Notes: generated by a model from the letters alone, not told the origin. DNA of 64,000 nt from Panulirus ornatus (GCF_036320965.1 NC_092271.1:20481529-20545528); one strand, 5' to 3'. Positions 12,601 to 24,640 are shown, counted from the first letter of the stretch. Numbers and translations: made by a program.

Positions 12601-12945
12601 CACCACTAGGACGAGTGGGTCGACTCGAGGACGTGTGGACTCCCCTCACCACGAGGAGGTGTGAGTGGACTCGAGGACGTGTGGTCTCCCCTCACCACGA
12701 GGACGCGTGAGTGGACTCGAGGACGTGTGGACTCCCCTCACCACGAGGACGTGTGAGTGGACTCGAGGACGTGTGGACTCCCCTCACCACGAGGACGTGT
12801 GAGTGGACTCGAGGACGTGTGGACTCCCCTCACCACGAGGAGGTGTGAGTGGACTCGAGGACGTGTGGTCTCCCCTCACCACGAGGACGTGTGAGTGGAC
12901 TCGAGGACGTGTGGACTCCCCTCACCACGAGGACGTGCGCTGGTG
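12601..12945 (+). repeat. 46-bp minisatellite, 7 copies
   Basis: CTCGAGGACGTGTGG recurs at 12,624, 12,670, 12,716, 12,762, 12,808, 12,854 and 12,900, exactly 46 bp apart. Each unit also holds CTCCCCTCACCACGAGG. Copies differ by only a few substitutions (ACGT/AGGT, GGAC/GGTC). Because 46 is not a multiple of three, no long frame runs through. Confidence 0.95.
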
Positions 12946-13061
12946 ACGCCGATCTCGGGAGGGGTCAGCTTCTATTCCCGTCCGGCAGAGGTTGTGTTAA
13001 CAGGTGTTCACGCTCCTGACGCCATGTACCCGGGTATCGGTTTGAACGGCGAGGTGGTGGC

Positions 13062-13086
13062 TCCTCCTCCTCCTCCTCCTCCTCCT
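13062..13086. repeat. (CCT)n trinucleotide microsatellite
   Basis: About 25 bp of pure CCT. Confidence 0.88.
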
Positions 13087-13164
13087 CGTCAGGGAGATGA
13101 GCTTCAAAGGCCGGGTTGGGGAGGGGGGAAAGAGGAAGACAGCAAAGAGAGACAAGAAAGTGGG

Positions 13165-13166
<2 letters not shown>

Positions 13167-13233
<67 letters not shown>
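13167..13233. repeat. (GA)n microsatellite
   Basis: 67 bp of pure GA. Confidence 0.97.
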
Positions 13234-13236
<3 letters not shown>

Positions 13237-13324
13237 TACAGACAGACGAAGAGGAAGAGAGGGACCTATGAATAGGAAGCCAGACGAGCAATCAAGATGA
13301 TAAACCGCCATCAAATTGAGGGAG

Positions 13325-13960
13325 ACGGTGGTGGGTGAGGCGTGGGGTGAGTTTTTTGGGGTGAGTTGCGATGCTTCGGTGAATTACTGGGTGAGGGAGG
13401 GTAGGGGATGAGTCTGAAGGGAGGTGGTATACAGAGTGGGCAGTAATGGGTAGTGGGAGGTCGATGAGGCGACAAAATGATTGGATGATGGATGATGCTT
13501 GGGGTGATGATGATGGTTGAGAATAGGACGGTGGGTGATGCAGGACTTAAGGCAATGTTGGGGTGAGGGGCGGGGGTGTGATGGATGAGGTTGTGGTAGT
13601 GAACGGTATTGAAGGATGAGGTTGGGTAGTGAGTAGAGTACTGGTGGATGAGGCAAAGAGAAGGATGATGAATTTGGATGAGGTAAGACGTCTGACGATG
13701 ATGAATGAGTAGCGAACTGAGATGAAAATGAAAGTTTGATGGATGAGAGATAAATCAGATGGTAAATGATAGAAAAAAATTGGCTCATGGATGAGCGAAT
13801 GTTCCACTGGTGGATGAGACGTATCATAGTTATCGGATGAGGGAGACAGCGGACAATGGGTGAATGGATGAGCGACTATCTGAGTGACGGGGAAGAGGAA
13901 GATGAGACTTGTGACACAGATGGATGACCGAAGGAACAAGAGGGGAGATGGATGAATGCA
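13325..13960 (+). repeat. Degenerate GGATGAG-rich repeat
   Basis: GGATGAG, GTGATGGATGAGG, GGTAGTG and similar words recur roughly every 25-40 bp for over 600 bp, becoming looser to the right. The open minus frames here (encoding Ser/His/Pro-rich chains) are by-products of the bias. Word content matches 11,942-12,290. Confidence 0.5.
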
Positions 13961-14054
13961 GAGGAATTCAAGGAATTCAAAAGACCACTGCTGAAAAAGT
14001 CCACGAAAAATATATTGACCCAAAATCTGCCCGGTAAAGTTACATACGGTGGAT

Positions 14055-14056
<2 letters not shown>

Positions 14057-14133
<77 letters not shown>
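14057..14133. repeat. (GA)n microsatellite
   Basis: About 77 bp of pure GA. Confidence 0.97.
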
Positions 14134-14136
<3 letters not shown>

Positions 14137-14245
14137 TACGCACTGAGACGTTTAATAAGTTTATGAAATCCAATAAGACGCGTCAAATGAAGTTTTCCCT
14201 CGGACTGAGAATTTCCATATTCCACTGCTGCACGTCACCCTTGGG

Positions 14246-14279
14246 GGGAGGAGGAGGAGGAGGAGGAGGAGGAGGAGGA
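14246..14279. repeat. (GGA)n trinucleotide microsatellite
   Basis: 34 bp of GGA, preceded by a run of G. Confidence 0.92.
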
Positions 14280-14598
14280 AGCTTCCCCTTGTCCCATCTA
14301 TACACCCATGATGTTCTCCACTACTACATCCATCTACAGCTCCCCCCCCCTTTTTTCCCCTCCTCCCAAATCGGTGATGGGAACGATTGCGTCCATTTTC
14401 GTGGCGGGATCTTAACTCTCAACTCGTCTTAAGGGGCGTCTACGGTGATCCCAGGTTCACTCACCCCCTTAAGCTATACGGGGAAGCTACGGAGGTGGGG
14501 AATGCCTTGCGTGGCCTGCACTCCAGCTCACTGTGTACGTGGGAGCCGAAAGTGGGCAGTCCTTCCTCTGTGGTTGAGGCATCACTGAAAAAAAAAAC

Positions 14599-14617
14599 GT
14601 GTGTGTGTGTGTGTGTG

Positions 14618-14699
<82 letters not shown>

Positions 14700-14704
14700 A
14701 GAGG
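14599..14704. repeat. Compound (GT)n-(GA)n microsatellite
   Basis: About 21 bp of GT passes directly into about 85 bp of GA with one phase slip near 14,695. It is preceded by a ten-base A run. Confidence 0.96.
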
Positions 14705-15820
14705 ATATATACACGGGGCGTGTGTGATCTAAGTGGGAGGGAAACACCACATCCTGGTGAGGCGGGGGAAGGGCACCAGAAGCCTGGCAATTCCCTCACC
14801 TAACACCTTCCGGACGACCTGTATCTCCGTCAACACCCCTCGTCCTGCCCTCCCTTCTGTCTCCCTGACATTTGAACCTGCCCACGTCTTCACCGACCGC
14901 CCCTGGCGGCAACACCCAGCGTGTGGTATATAGACTCACACACGATACACAACGTTGGGAAAACGGGGGGTCTGGACTGGTCCCTGTGTGAGTCCCCCGT
15001 TCGTGACATCATGGGATGACTCCGATCCCCTGAAGCCTTGCTGGGTGTTTCGATGCGCGTTACCTCGAAGCATTCGAGCTTGCTCTTCACCCCCGGGAGA
15101 TCCGGTTTTCTGGAAAGGAGCGAACTGTAAACTATAATGGGACTGACTTCCCTCCCTCTCTGACCCTCCGACATTAATAAAAAAAACAACAGTACTACAA
15201 TCACACACCTTTTTCCCCACCTCGTGACTGTTATAAATGGTAACACAATCCTTCCTTCTGTTCCTCCTGACCGTAACAAATGTTACCATACCTCTCCCTC
15301 CCTCCCGACTGTAACAGATGGTACTATAATCCCTCCCTCCCTCTTCCTCCAATAACACGGGCACAACCCTCCCTCCTTGGGACCCTGGCGACTACAGACC
15401 TCCCCTAGTGCCGGCTTCCAGTCGTGGCGGCTGGACACGGGGAGCCTCCGTGTTAGTCTTGTATCCCCGAGCTCTACGCCCACAAACGAGACACCACCCC
15501 ATCCTTAAGAACGAACAGGAAACCTTTAGTCATAAGGGCATCATCCTTAAGACACGGGGAGTATGGTATGCCCGTGTCTTGCATCCACGAGTGTGTGCTT
15601 ACATGCACGGGAGAGATAAAGACACGGTATGCATCTATACATGAAGGTTAAGATGAAGTGGGAACGACACGAGTGTTAAGACCCTCCTCCTCATCCTGCA
15701 ACAGGCACAGGACTGGAGGAACTACAGCCAAACATGCACGCAAGGGGCCTGACCTGGCCAACAGACCTGGCCAGAGGCATTACAGAGACAGTCGCCTCTC
15801 TCTCCCTCCCTCCTCCTCCT
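14705..15820. other. Unassigned sequence
   Basis: No domain recognised. From about 15,210 to 15,360 a loose repeat of GACTGTTATAAATGGTA / CCCTCCCTCC phrases recurs (three or four weak copies of ACTGTAACARATGGTAMYAT), probably a decayed minisatellite. Confidence 0.35.
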
Positions 15821-15821
15821 C

Positions 15822-15940
<119 letters not shown>

Positions 15941-15998
15941 GGGTGGTAATGGAAAGAGGGAGAGGCAGCAAGCTGGCACCGGGTAAATACTGCCCCCA

Positions 15999-16000
<2 letters not shown>

Positions 16001-16058
<58 letters not shown>

Positions 16059-16068
16059 CTCTCTCTCC
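16001..16068. repeat. (CT)n microsatellite
   Basis: 68 bp of CT with a single CG interruption, only 63 bp from the previous CT tract. Confidence 0.96.
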
Positions 16069-16469
16069 CCAACAACAAACACGGGGGGGTGAGGCTTGCG
16101 AACAGAAAGAGAAGACATTCTTCAGAGAGTGAGGGAGACATCACCTCTGCCCAACCTCTAACGTGTAGCGACCCGACCCCCCCTATCAAGGCCATATTTC
16201 CAGAATCGCTTCCGCCCACACCCGGACACCTCGTGTACCCTTTTGGCGTAACCGAAGGATCGTGTAACAAGGTTAGATCACTGTGGGTCAAGAGACGGGG
16301 CACAGACGCAATCACGTTAGAAGGGCGTATATGAGAGGTCACGTCATTGCCGCCTTACGTACCCACAGTCCATCGGCAGTTTCGAAGTCCCGGCCACGAA
16401 ATCAATATCTCGAGGCTGAGCCTTATTTGATCGCACTACTGGCAGACCACCAGTCAAATATTTGCAGGG

Positions 16470-16472
<3 letters not shown>

Positions 16473-16541
<69 letters not shown>
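16473..16541. repeat. (GA)n microsatellite
   Basis: 69 bp of pure GA, in the opposite sense to the two CT tracts upstream. Confidence 0.97.
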
Positions 16542-16543
<2 letters not shown>

Positions 16544-16635
16544 AGGGACCTATGCCACTGTGGTACAACCAATACTGCTCTCTCCGGGGTCCTGCCAAGA
16601 CAGCAAAAATATTGAGGAAACAAGTGAGAAGGTTT

Positions 16636-16880
16636 GAGACTGGTCGTGCCTGTTTCTACCAGGGGGTTCCGGAGACTGGTCGAACCTGCTTCTACCGCGG
16701 GTCACGGAGACTGGTCGAACCTGCTTCTACGGCGGGTTCCTGAGACTGGTCGAACCTGCATAACCACGGGTTCCGGAAACTGGTCGAACCTGCATAACCA
16801 CGGGTTCCGGAGACTGGTCGAACCTGCATAACCACGGGTTCCTGAGACTGGTCGAACCTGCTTCAACCAAGGTTTCAGAA
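16636..16880 (+). repeat. 34-36-bp minisatellite, 7 copies
   Basis: GAGACTGGTCGAACCTGC (or a close variant) begins near 16,636, 16,672, 16,707, 16,742, 16,776, 16,810 and 16,844, followed by a CTTCTACC or ATAACCACGG variant and GGGTTCC. Two subtypes are visible: CTTCTAC units on the left and CATAACCAC units on the right. Confidence 0.94.
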
Positions 16881-16959
16881 GATCTCCTTTCGACCCGAAT
16901 GATAATTTTGGAAGGAGCGATTGCACCGCGACGCGTCACTCATTGGCACGGGTACTTAT

Positions 16960-17226
16960 GACATCAGTGATGCGTTATTTATGACGTCACTACCATACAG
17001 TGGCACTCACATGATGAAGCCGGTGATGACGTCACTCCTTTGCCGTTCAAGGACGTCATTCCAACGATGTCCCGCTCATGACGTCGCTCCCACGTTGTGT
17101 CACTCATGACGTCATTCCCATGATGTGCCAATCACACAGCGTCACTCCCGTGACGTTGCCACTCACCACGTCACTCCTTTGGCGTGCCACTCATGACGTC
17201 ACCTCGCCACCCTCACGGTGACGTCA
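16960..17226 (+). repeat. Diverged repeat with a cluster of CRE palindromes
   Basis: The perfect palindrome TGACGTCA occurs at 16,982, 17,027, 17,107, 17,194 and 17,219. Near matches are GGACGTCA (about 17,051) and TGACGTCG (17,079). CACTCATGACGTCACTCC-like phrases alternate with TGATGTGCC-like ones at roughly 25-45-bp spacing. TGACGTCA is the cAMP-response element bound by CREB/ATF proteins. A diverged minisatellite is the simplest source; a regulatory role is only possible. Confidence 0.8.
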
Positions 17227-17726
17227 TTACAACTTCCGACGAGGAGGGTTCTGTTTCACATATAATTAATAAAAAACAAACTTTCATTTAATGAGTTATC
17301 AATTATCTCTCCTGGTCTACCATAAGGGCGGGCGTCTTCCACCTTGCAAGACGATTATATTCTCCTCCCACTTTACCCCCTATTCGTCCTCCAGGCCACA
17401 AGAAATAACCCAATTATTTGTCTATTAAGCTACAAAGTTCAAAAAAGAAAAAAAAATTATGAAAGAAAACGGATCGTGGACAACAGCATGTATCTTCATC
17501 AAACTTTGACAATTCAGTGAGGGTGAATCTTGGTGGAGGCAGGTAGTCTTACACAGGCAACCAGAAGGAGAAAATTTACACCTCCCACCCCGGGGCCACT
17601 TAGTACCTCTCCACCCAACCACACTCAACTTTAAAAAGAAAAATGTGGCGTTCAGTTCCCGACAACCAATTAAGAGTTCAGGAGTCGGGCGGCGGTGTCG
17701 GGTTGGCAAGCGAACACCCACCAACC

Positions 17727-17730
<4 letters not shown>
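17227..17730. other. Unassigned sequence
   Basis: Nothing recognised. AT-rich at 17,260-17,310, with short A runs near 17,440. Confidence 0.4.
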
Positions 17731-17917
<187 letters not shown>

Positions 17918-17937
17918 GGAAGGTAAGACAAGTGATT

Positions 17938-18000
17938 GTAGTAGCAGTAGTAGTCGTAGTAGAAGGAAAAGTAGTAGTAGTAGTAGTAGTAGTGTTAGCA
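17938..18000 (+). repeat. (GTA)n imperfect trinucleotide repeat
   Basis: GTAGTAGTAG runs broken by CAG, CGT and AAG. The purest part is about 17,970-17,994. Confidence 0.85.
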
Positions 18001-18292
18001 GAAGTAAAAAAATAATAGTTAAAGTTGTGGTAGCCGTAGTTGCATTAATAAAAGTATAAGTAATAGTGACCATCCAAACATCACGAAACCCAAACGTGAT
18101 CCCTGAAAACAGGACGCTACGGGCAACAACACTCTCGACAGACCAAAACACTGCGACAGTGGAACACCAGCGGGTATTATAACGTGAGATGTGACGAGGC
18201 AGTCTTTCCAAAGGCCACCACAAGACACGACAGGACTTGCCATGGTAGACCAGTGCTAACTTGGAGGGGGTACAAGCGCAGTCTTTTCATGT

Positions 18293-18312
18293 CATCATCA
18301 TCATCATCATCA
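18293..18312. repeat. (CAT)n trinucleotide microsatellite
   Basis: About seven TCA units. Confidence 0.85.
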
Positions 18313-18458
18313 GTCGAACCTATTTTCACCCAGCGAGCTGGAGAAAAGGAAGATGGGATCAGGGAGAAGTGGAGGAGGGAAAAATGGGGGAAGGGTAAGG
18401 TTGAAAGATATTCAGAAAGTTCCAAACGAATATCAACAAAAATATATGTTGAAGAACA

Positions 18459-18477
18459 CACACACACACACACACAC
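18459..18477. repeat. Short (CA)n microsatellite
   Basis: About 19 bp of CA. Confidence 0.88.
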
Positions 18478-18599
18478 GAAACAGTCATGCACAGAGCGGA
18501 AAGAGATATGTCCATAGGCAAAACAGAGATAGAGACATAATAAAAGACAGACACGAAGGGGTCGAGAGAGTGGATTATGTATAGAGATAAAGAGATAGG

Positions 18600-18632
18600 A
18601 GGAGGGAAGAGAGGAGGAGGAGGAGGAGGAGG
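18600..18632. repeat. (GGA)n imperfect trinucleotide microsatellite
   Basis: GGAGGAGGAGGAGG with AGA interruptions. Confidence 0.85.
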
Positions 18633-18639
18633 AAGGATG

Positions 18640-19675
18640 AATTTCTTAAGAGCACTGGAGTCACCATTCTTATCAGCCCGTAAGACGAGGCACTACAGGG
18701 GAAAAGGTGACTGCTGAAATATCTCGAATTCCTACAGAACACCAGAGGGAACGTCTACCAAAAGACGTCAACAGCCAACCTAATGGACCCGTAGACCAGG
18801 CCTCTGGTCGAATCCTTACCCCTACCAAGTGACATTCGTCTGGGAAGTCCTTTAGGGAACTGAAGGACTCATTCACCGAGGGCGTTGTCGTATACAGGGA
18901 GGGAGTTTTGCACTCGTTGGGGCCCCCTCATCTCTTAAAACAACCTCTGCTATCGTCTTTTTTTTTTTTTTTTGGCCTAATTTCATCTTACTGAAGTCTG
19001 GTTATTCAAAAATCACATCCTTCGAAGATCTGTTGTTCACTGCTGACACCACCAGACTTAGAGGTTTGTGATCGGGTCACCTATTGATCTTCTTTCTTCC
19101 ACTCTGGATAAATGTAAGGTCTCGTGCCTCTCCCCCGTACCTCAGCCCTCTTTATTCAGGCACCATCTTTACTGCCCTCCACTGGACATCCCCTATTACT
19201 TCTCTCTCATTCTTTACGAGCACTGACCAAACAAAATCTTTTAGAAGCACATTCTAGTTCTCGTCTAATGCAGGACGTGGGGGAACTCCCTCAAACTTCT
19301 TATCCATGCATTCGAATGCCCTTCCTACCATTTGCCAGGAGACAGTTCCTCTCTCCTTTGCCATCATTCTACGTAATGTTCCCACCAAACAGGCTGGGGA
19401 CGATATCAATGACCAACTCTCACCTGCAGACGCCTCCAGCTTGTTTCCCCGCTACGTGATGAACGTAATGAGGTCTCCTCTCACTGTATTCTATCCTCAT
19501 TACTCATCCCTATCTTCATTTACTCGTCATCACCAGGGGAGATAGCACAGAGTCGTCGAGGACCTTCCTGGCCCAAAGGAGCTCTCCTTACTGTGCTCCT
19601 GCATGGAGCGCAGAAACGAAACAGCAGGAGAAGCCCCATTCACAAGGTCTCGAGTTTACATGAAACAATATTAAT
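18640..19675. other. Unassigned sequence
   Basis: A + frame at 19,124-19,459 (111 codons) and an overlapping one at 19,306-19,545 have non-repetitive composition but no motif I recognise. A 15-T run lies at about 18,959. A retroelement origin was considered and not supported. Confidence 0.3.
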
Positions 19676-19679
19676 GTAT

Positions 19680-19699
19680 CATCATCATCATCATAATAA

Positions 19700-19747
<48 letters not shown>

Positions 19748-19750
19748 TAA
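19680..19750. repeat. (ATC)n-(AAT)n trinucleotide microsatellite
   Basis: A short ATC run leads into about 50 bp of ATA/AAT with one AAA and one ACA interruption. Confidence 0.92.
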
Positions 19751-21310
19751 TATATAAATTACAGATATACAATCATTGCATGTATGTGCCACGTGTATAT
19801 GAGGATAAACGAAATATAATGCTTAAAGCGACATGAAGACGAAGCCATTGGCACCGAGTTTTATTTCCATGAGGTTAAAAACCTGTCAAACTTTACTCCC
19901 TCAAGTTTTAAACGGAATCGGCCACTATGAAGCCAGCCTTCGTTTAATTAACTCTCTCCTGCATGGCTAAAACTCCTTCGCCAGAATTCAAGAGTTTATT
20001 TGTGGCTACTTTTCATCTATTCAGCCTAGAGAAAAATTCTTTACCTCCGCTCCGTAGTGCTAAATCTACAGATAAAATACAAGTGTAAGTAGTACATATG
20101 AAGCCACGTCTACCATGCATCACATCTTGTCAAAGACGAGGGATGGAGATACGGGAAAAATGACCAATTAAGAGATCACTAGGTCGTCCTGGTGTGGTCA
20201 CATAAGGTCACATATGTGGAGGTTCCCAGGAGGTCACTATTCTACAGGTTAAGGTCCCTGACATGGCCAATCTGTGTCCAGGGATGTGGGCGGTGGGTAA
20301 TTGTCGCTGTGGCCAAGAACAGATAAAAAGAGGAAGCCTCAATACCTCTCCTACTGCTGAAGGCCACAATGACCTGAAGGTGGTGACGTCGCGGGCCCAC
20401 CGTACGATGTCTTATGGGCGGCAAAAATGCTGGGGGACACGTCGAGTAGATAGGCCTGGGTGTTCCTCCTCCTCCTCCAAAAAAAAGAAAAAAAAAAAAA
20501 AGGAAAAAATAAACCTGAAGATGATAACGTATCTGGAAGTTCCAAGGCCTTAGAGAAAACCAGCTACGAGAATTTTCTTCGCTGGCCAGTGTTAGTGAAC
20601 TCAAAGAGCTCCTGTTAGGTACAGAGCGAGAAGAATCTAAGTAGATGCCAAGTTTGTGCTTAAAAAAAAAAAAAAAAGAAACTTTTGCCAATAGGGGAGG
20701 GAAAAAGGTCGAAACTACAAAATCATCATTTGAAAATTTTCATTGCTTGGAAAGGTGGCTAATAACTGTTCCACCTTATGAATTACCCTCTGATGTGTAT
20801 AAGACCCGGATCAAAGAACCTGAAGTTTGCTCATGATGTGGAGACTTCGGAAGTCACCTGAACCTCACCTACCACGAATATTATGCCGGGAAGATCGTGT
20901 GTCTCGTATGCGTGATGATGAGACAGCTCCTTGACGTCCTGGGCATCTTGGTCGTGTGGTTTATGGCGCGGGGTGTGTGTGGGTGGGACACGCAGCCTCC
21001 GTCTACGTTGCCATGGCCTTCGCCAACTAAGGTAAACGCTTGACCGACCCTCGTCACAAGTGCTGAGGTGAGCATCGGTAAGACGCTGTGGCGCACTGCA
21101 TTGCTGGATGACTCGAGACTCGTCATGATGACTGGATGCGTCAACTGCATGTCGTCACGATCACGAAAGATGTTACAGACATTACTAAGGCGACCATTTC
21201 TGTGGGAATCCCCAAAAGGTGGTGGACAGCTACCCTGTCTCTCTCACACACATACACACCCACCTTGGTCTGAAAATGGTATTCCTCCCACGAAGGTAAT
21301 GACACTGGCG
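19751..21310. other. Unassigned sequence
   Basis: Only short A runs (about 20,478-20,500 and 20,662-20,675) stand out. The small frames over it show no domain. Confidence 0.35.
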
Positions 21311-21317
21311 ACCCAGG

Positions 21318-21319
<2 letters not shown>

Positions 21320-21399
<80 letters not shown>
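21320..21399. repeat. (GA)n microsatellite
   Basis: 80 bp of pure GA. Confidence 0.97.
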
Positions 21400-21401
<2 letters not shown>

Positions 21402-21584
21402 CGTCTATCCTGTATGGTAGAGAGGTACCTTGATGAAGGTCGTTTAAGAGGACCTTATTGGACCTGGAGCCGGGCGATTGGATAGGGAGAGTTCCGCAGG
21501 GTCGTATGTTCGTTCCTTCGTCTGTCTCATGTCTGAGAACTGGACGTATTAGATCCACTAATATACAAGCATGGACTTTGAAAA

Positions 21585-21588
<4 letters not shown>

Positions 21589-21620
<32 letters not shown>
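21589..21620. repeat. (CA)n microsatellite
   Basis: 32 bp of pure CA. Confidence 0.94.
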
Positions 21621-21623
<3 letters not shown>

Positions 21624-22139
21624 TGTTACCCCCATCTACCGTTTGTGCTTGTATACAAGCAGACCTCTTCGTATGTAGTCAACTATGCGTATACACCTGT
21701 GTTATATAGATTTTCGTGGTGCATTATTCAGACCGCAAACGTTTCTCTCAAGAATTTAAATGCATGATTTTTCGTTTTTTTTCTTTTTTTTTTTTGGGTA
21801 AAGATGCTGTTTTGTCAAACCTTATGAAAAAGAAATATATAAACTCCCTTTTCTTTTTGACATCAAATTAAACCTTTTTTTTTCTCATGCCTTTCAACAC
21901 CTTACCTGTTAGATTATTTGTCCTTCAACACCTTACGTGAGGCCCGATCCCCTCTCGCTGATCCTGTGATAGGAGTAAAACCGAACATTTTATCCTCTTC
22001 CCAGTTCGACTGAAGACTCTCAATTTCTGCGCGTGACAGGTAACATACATCATGTGCAGAGTTTTCAGTGGGGGAGTTATTGAATCAAACGAAAAAATAG
22101 GTAACATTCGATTTAAATGTAATGGAAAACAGGACCATG

Positions 22140-22141
<2 letters not shown>

Positions 22142-22200
<59 letters not shown>
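22142..22200. repeat. (TA)n microsatellite
   Basis: 59 bp of TA. The right flank to about 22,340 is A-rich with GGAAATATTTCC-like palindromic words. Confidence 0.96.
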
Positions 22201-22203
<3 letters not shown>

Positions 22204-22460
22204 AAAAATATAGCTGGAAATATTTCCATACAGATATTTCCATTTTTTGTGGGGTCCTTAGAGATAAAATAAATTGGAAATTTCACGGAAGAAGCTGGAA
22301 AAGTATTTCGATTAATAAAAAGAAACTGACAGATATTACGGGAGGGAGGTGGGAGAACTTACAGTGAACTGGCTCGTAGTTTCGTCTCACTGTGAGGCAG
22401 ACCAAGTGGCGGAGAGACCTTCCTATCTGCTATACTGGAGTAAACAACGAAAGGTTCTCC

Positions 22461-22462
<2 letters not shown>

Positions 22463-22537
<75 letters not shown>
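22463..22537. repeat. (GA)n microsatellite
   Basis: 75 bp of pure GA. Confidence 0.97.
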
Positions 22538-22539
<2 letters not shown>

Positions 22540-22689
22540 AGTAGAGGGGGGGTCGGTAAGTCGTCTTCGTTCTACCAGTCAAGTAGATCAGACGGAGTGT
22601 CTCGTGCTCAAGTAGAATTAAGATGGCTCTCTTGTGCATGAGGAGAGAGTAAAGGGTTGTGGGTCGCTGCTGTGGGTTGGCGTTGAGGG

Positions 22690-22925
22690 AGAGACCTTCT
22701 CGTAGGTTAGGTGTTGATGAGGAGTCTCTCTAGAACGCTGGTGTTGGGGCAGAGTCTCTCCAGTATGTTGGTGTTGAGGGAAATTCTCTCTCGTATGTTG
22801 GTATTGAGGGAAAGTCTCTTGTATGTTGGTATTGAGGGGAAAGTCTCTTGTATGTCAGTGTTGAGAGCGAGTCTCTCTTCTGCATGTTGTTGCTATGAGA
22901 GTCTCTCTCTACTATGTTGGCTGTT
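22690..22925 (+). repeat. Diverged minisatellite, about 7-8 copies of 27-33 bp
   Basis: GTATGTTGGTGTTGAGGG followed by a GAGTCTCT variant recurs from about 22,710. Copies differ in length and carry several substitutions, so this array is older than those at 37-39 kb. The + frame of 87 codons here is repeat-derived (Leu/Ser/Arg-rich 9-10-residue units). Confidence 0.85.
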
Positions 22926-24277
22926 ATTCAAGGCTACAATAGCCTGCGTTTTATTTTCAGTGAGTCTACCCTAACATACGTAGCCTATCAAGCTCGTCCA
23001 TCGTGTAATTAAGCCAACTGGCGAAAATGACTGACATTCATCCAATCAGCGCCACAATTCGTTTTCGTTACACCCCCTGGCGACGCGAAATTACCACACT
23101 TTTTTTTTTTGCGTCTGAATGACATCGGTGACACGTTCCATTGTCGCCGACTACCCTTCCTGGAGCTGAGAACCCTGAGAACAGAACGTTCACCGTAGAC
23201 GTGAAGGACGCATCTCTTATCTGCTTCTACACCAACCGTAAGATGAGTCAGTGCAAGGCCTTCGTGGAGACAACGTCTCGACCAGCCTTCATTCAACTGC
23301 TTTTACAGCGGTGAAGACTCGATGGGAGAACATGATGGTCTATGGCCAAGTCATGTGCCAGGGAACATAAGACCTGATGGTCTATGACGAGGCTTATCTA
23401 CCGAAGGACAGTACATGGGAGAGTCAGATCACAGGAGACCTAATGATCCATGACGAGGTTATCAGCTAGAAGACAGTCACAGTAAACCTTCCAAATCCAT
23501 AGACGAAAAGACAGGATTACAAAACAGATTATCAAAACAGACACACAACGTTTATCCCATCTGGCTGTTAATCTGGAACCCACTCGAACGTATTCAAACA
23601 CTCTAAACACCGACAACCATTGAGCCTTGGGAGGCTTCGGGATGATCTATCTGCCTCAGTTGTACGTGTACTTATAAGAGGTGCCCTCGCTACCAGCCAG
23701 ACCAGACCTCCCTCCGGTCCTCACACTCGAGGTCCAGGCTGACCGGCAGGCAGGCCGCTTCCCTCAAGGGCACGGCAGACATAGTACTCTCTAACACGCT
23801 CATGCTCTAACTCACCCTGCCCAAAAGCTGAACGTTCGCGGGCAAGCCTTCCAATGAGCTAGCTCGGTAGGTAACCCCGAGCGATACGCTTATGGAAAAA
23901 CAAAACAGCTGCGTCGCTAGAAATCCATCGGCAACACGAAAATAACATTTTGTTCCCCCCACGGCGTATGCACACATCGCTTGCTTCAATCCGTCTCACT
24001 GGCGATATTGACAGATCCCTGCTTGGTCATGGAGTGTTATCGATACCCGGCCTCCAGATCCCTCTTGCCTCTCGACGTGAGAGGGAAAACATGAATATCC
24101 CGCGACGAACGGGGGTGGATTTTTGCGGGATCTGAGGACGCCCTCCGCGTTTGATGATCGCTCAACACACTTTAATACTCGATCACCAGTTGAGCTTCTG
24201 CTGTGGTGTATTGGGGAGGCGGTCTCACGTCTTCCTTTACAGACGGGATTCGAAGAAATCTGCAGCAAGCAAAATCA

Positions 24278-24279
<2 letters not shown>
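22926..24279. other. Unassigned sequence with a weak dispersed repeat
   Basis: From about 23,330 to 23,500 GACCTGATGGTCTATGACGAGG-like phrases recur two or three times with variable spacers (CATGATGGTCTATGGCC, CCTAATGATCCATGACGAGG), suggesting an old tandem or dispersed repeat. No protein domain is recognised. Confidence 0.35.

Positions 24280-24351
<72 letters not shown>
24280..24351. repeat. (TA)n microsatellite bordering an inverted-repeat element
   Basis: 72 bp of TA ending exactly where the element at 24,352 begins. Confidence 0.96.
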
Positions 24352-24355
<4 letters not shown>

Positions 24356-24502
24356 AAGGATCACAATTTTGCGCGTGATCAAGATATTCCTATGAGTCCA
24401 TGGGGAAAATGAAACACGATTTTGTCTCCCCTGATAATGTGATTATTACACGAAAGTGCACTTGGGAACTTTTCGTGTTTCATTTTCCCCATGGACTCAC
24501 AG

Positions 24503-24558
<56 letters not shown>

Positions 24559-24640
24559 CTAAGAGTCCACGGGGTAATCAAACACGGTAAGTTCCCTAGT
24601 GACTATTACACTCGTATTGCCTCGTCTCTTAACCTTGTAT
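24352..24640. mobile_element. Inverted-repeat element with (TA)n core and edge
   Basis: Three copies of one arm are present. Arm A (about 24,387-24,420) carries CCTATGAGTCCATGGGGAAA. Arm B (about 24,471-24,504) carries its reverse complement with one mismatch. Arm C (about 24,555-24,605) returns to the A orientation in a more diverged form, CCTAAGAGTCCACGGGG. Arms B and C flank a 52-bp (TA)n core (24,505-24,556). Their similarity continues outward through the GGGAAC / GTTCCC and ATTACACG-type phrases to about 24,442 and 24,620. This is a foldback arrangement with no coding capacity. I recall this sequence as a dispersed crustacean repeat, but have not checked it. It may be a non-autonomous DNA element or a repeat duplicated head to head. 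Confidence 0.7.

Noticed and set aside
13000..13300. Arginine/glutamate-rich coding exon
   Set aside because: The charged tail is the (GA)n tract; the rest has no motif and no conserved splice setting.
18873..19560. Possible retrotransposon remnant
   Set aside because: Two overlapping + frames have mixed composition, but I could not find QGS, ADD or other RT motifs, nor an endonuclease motif.
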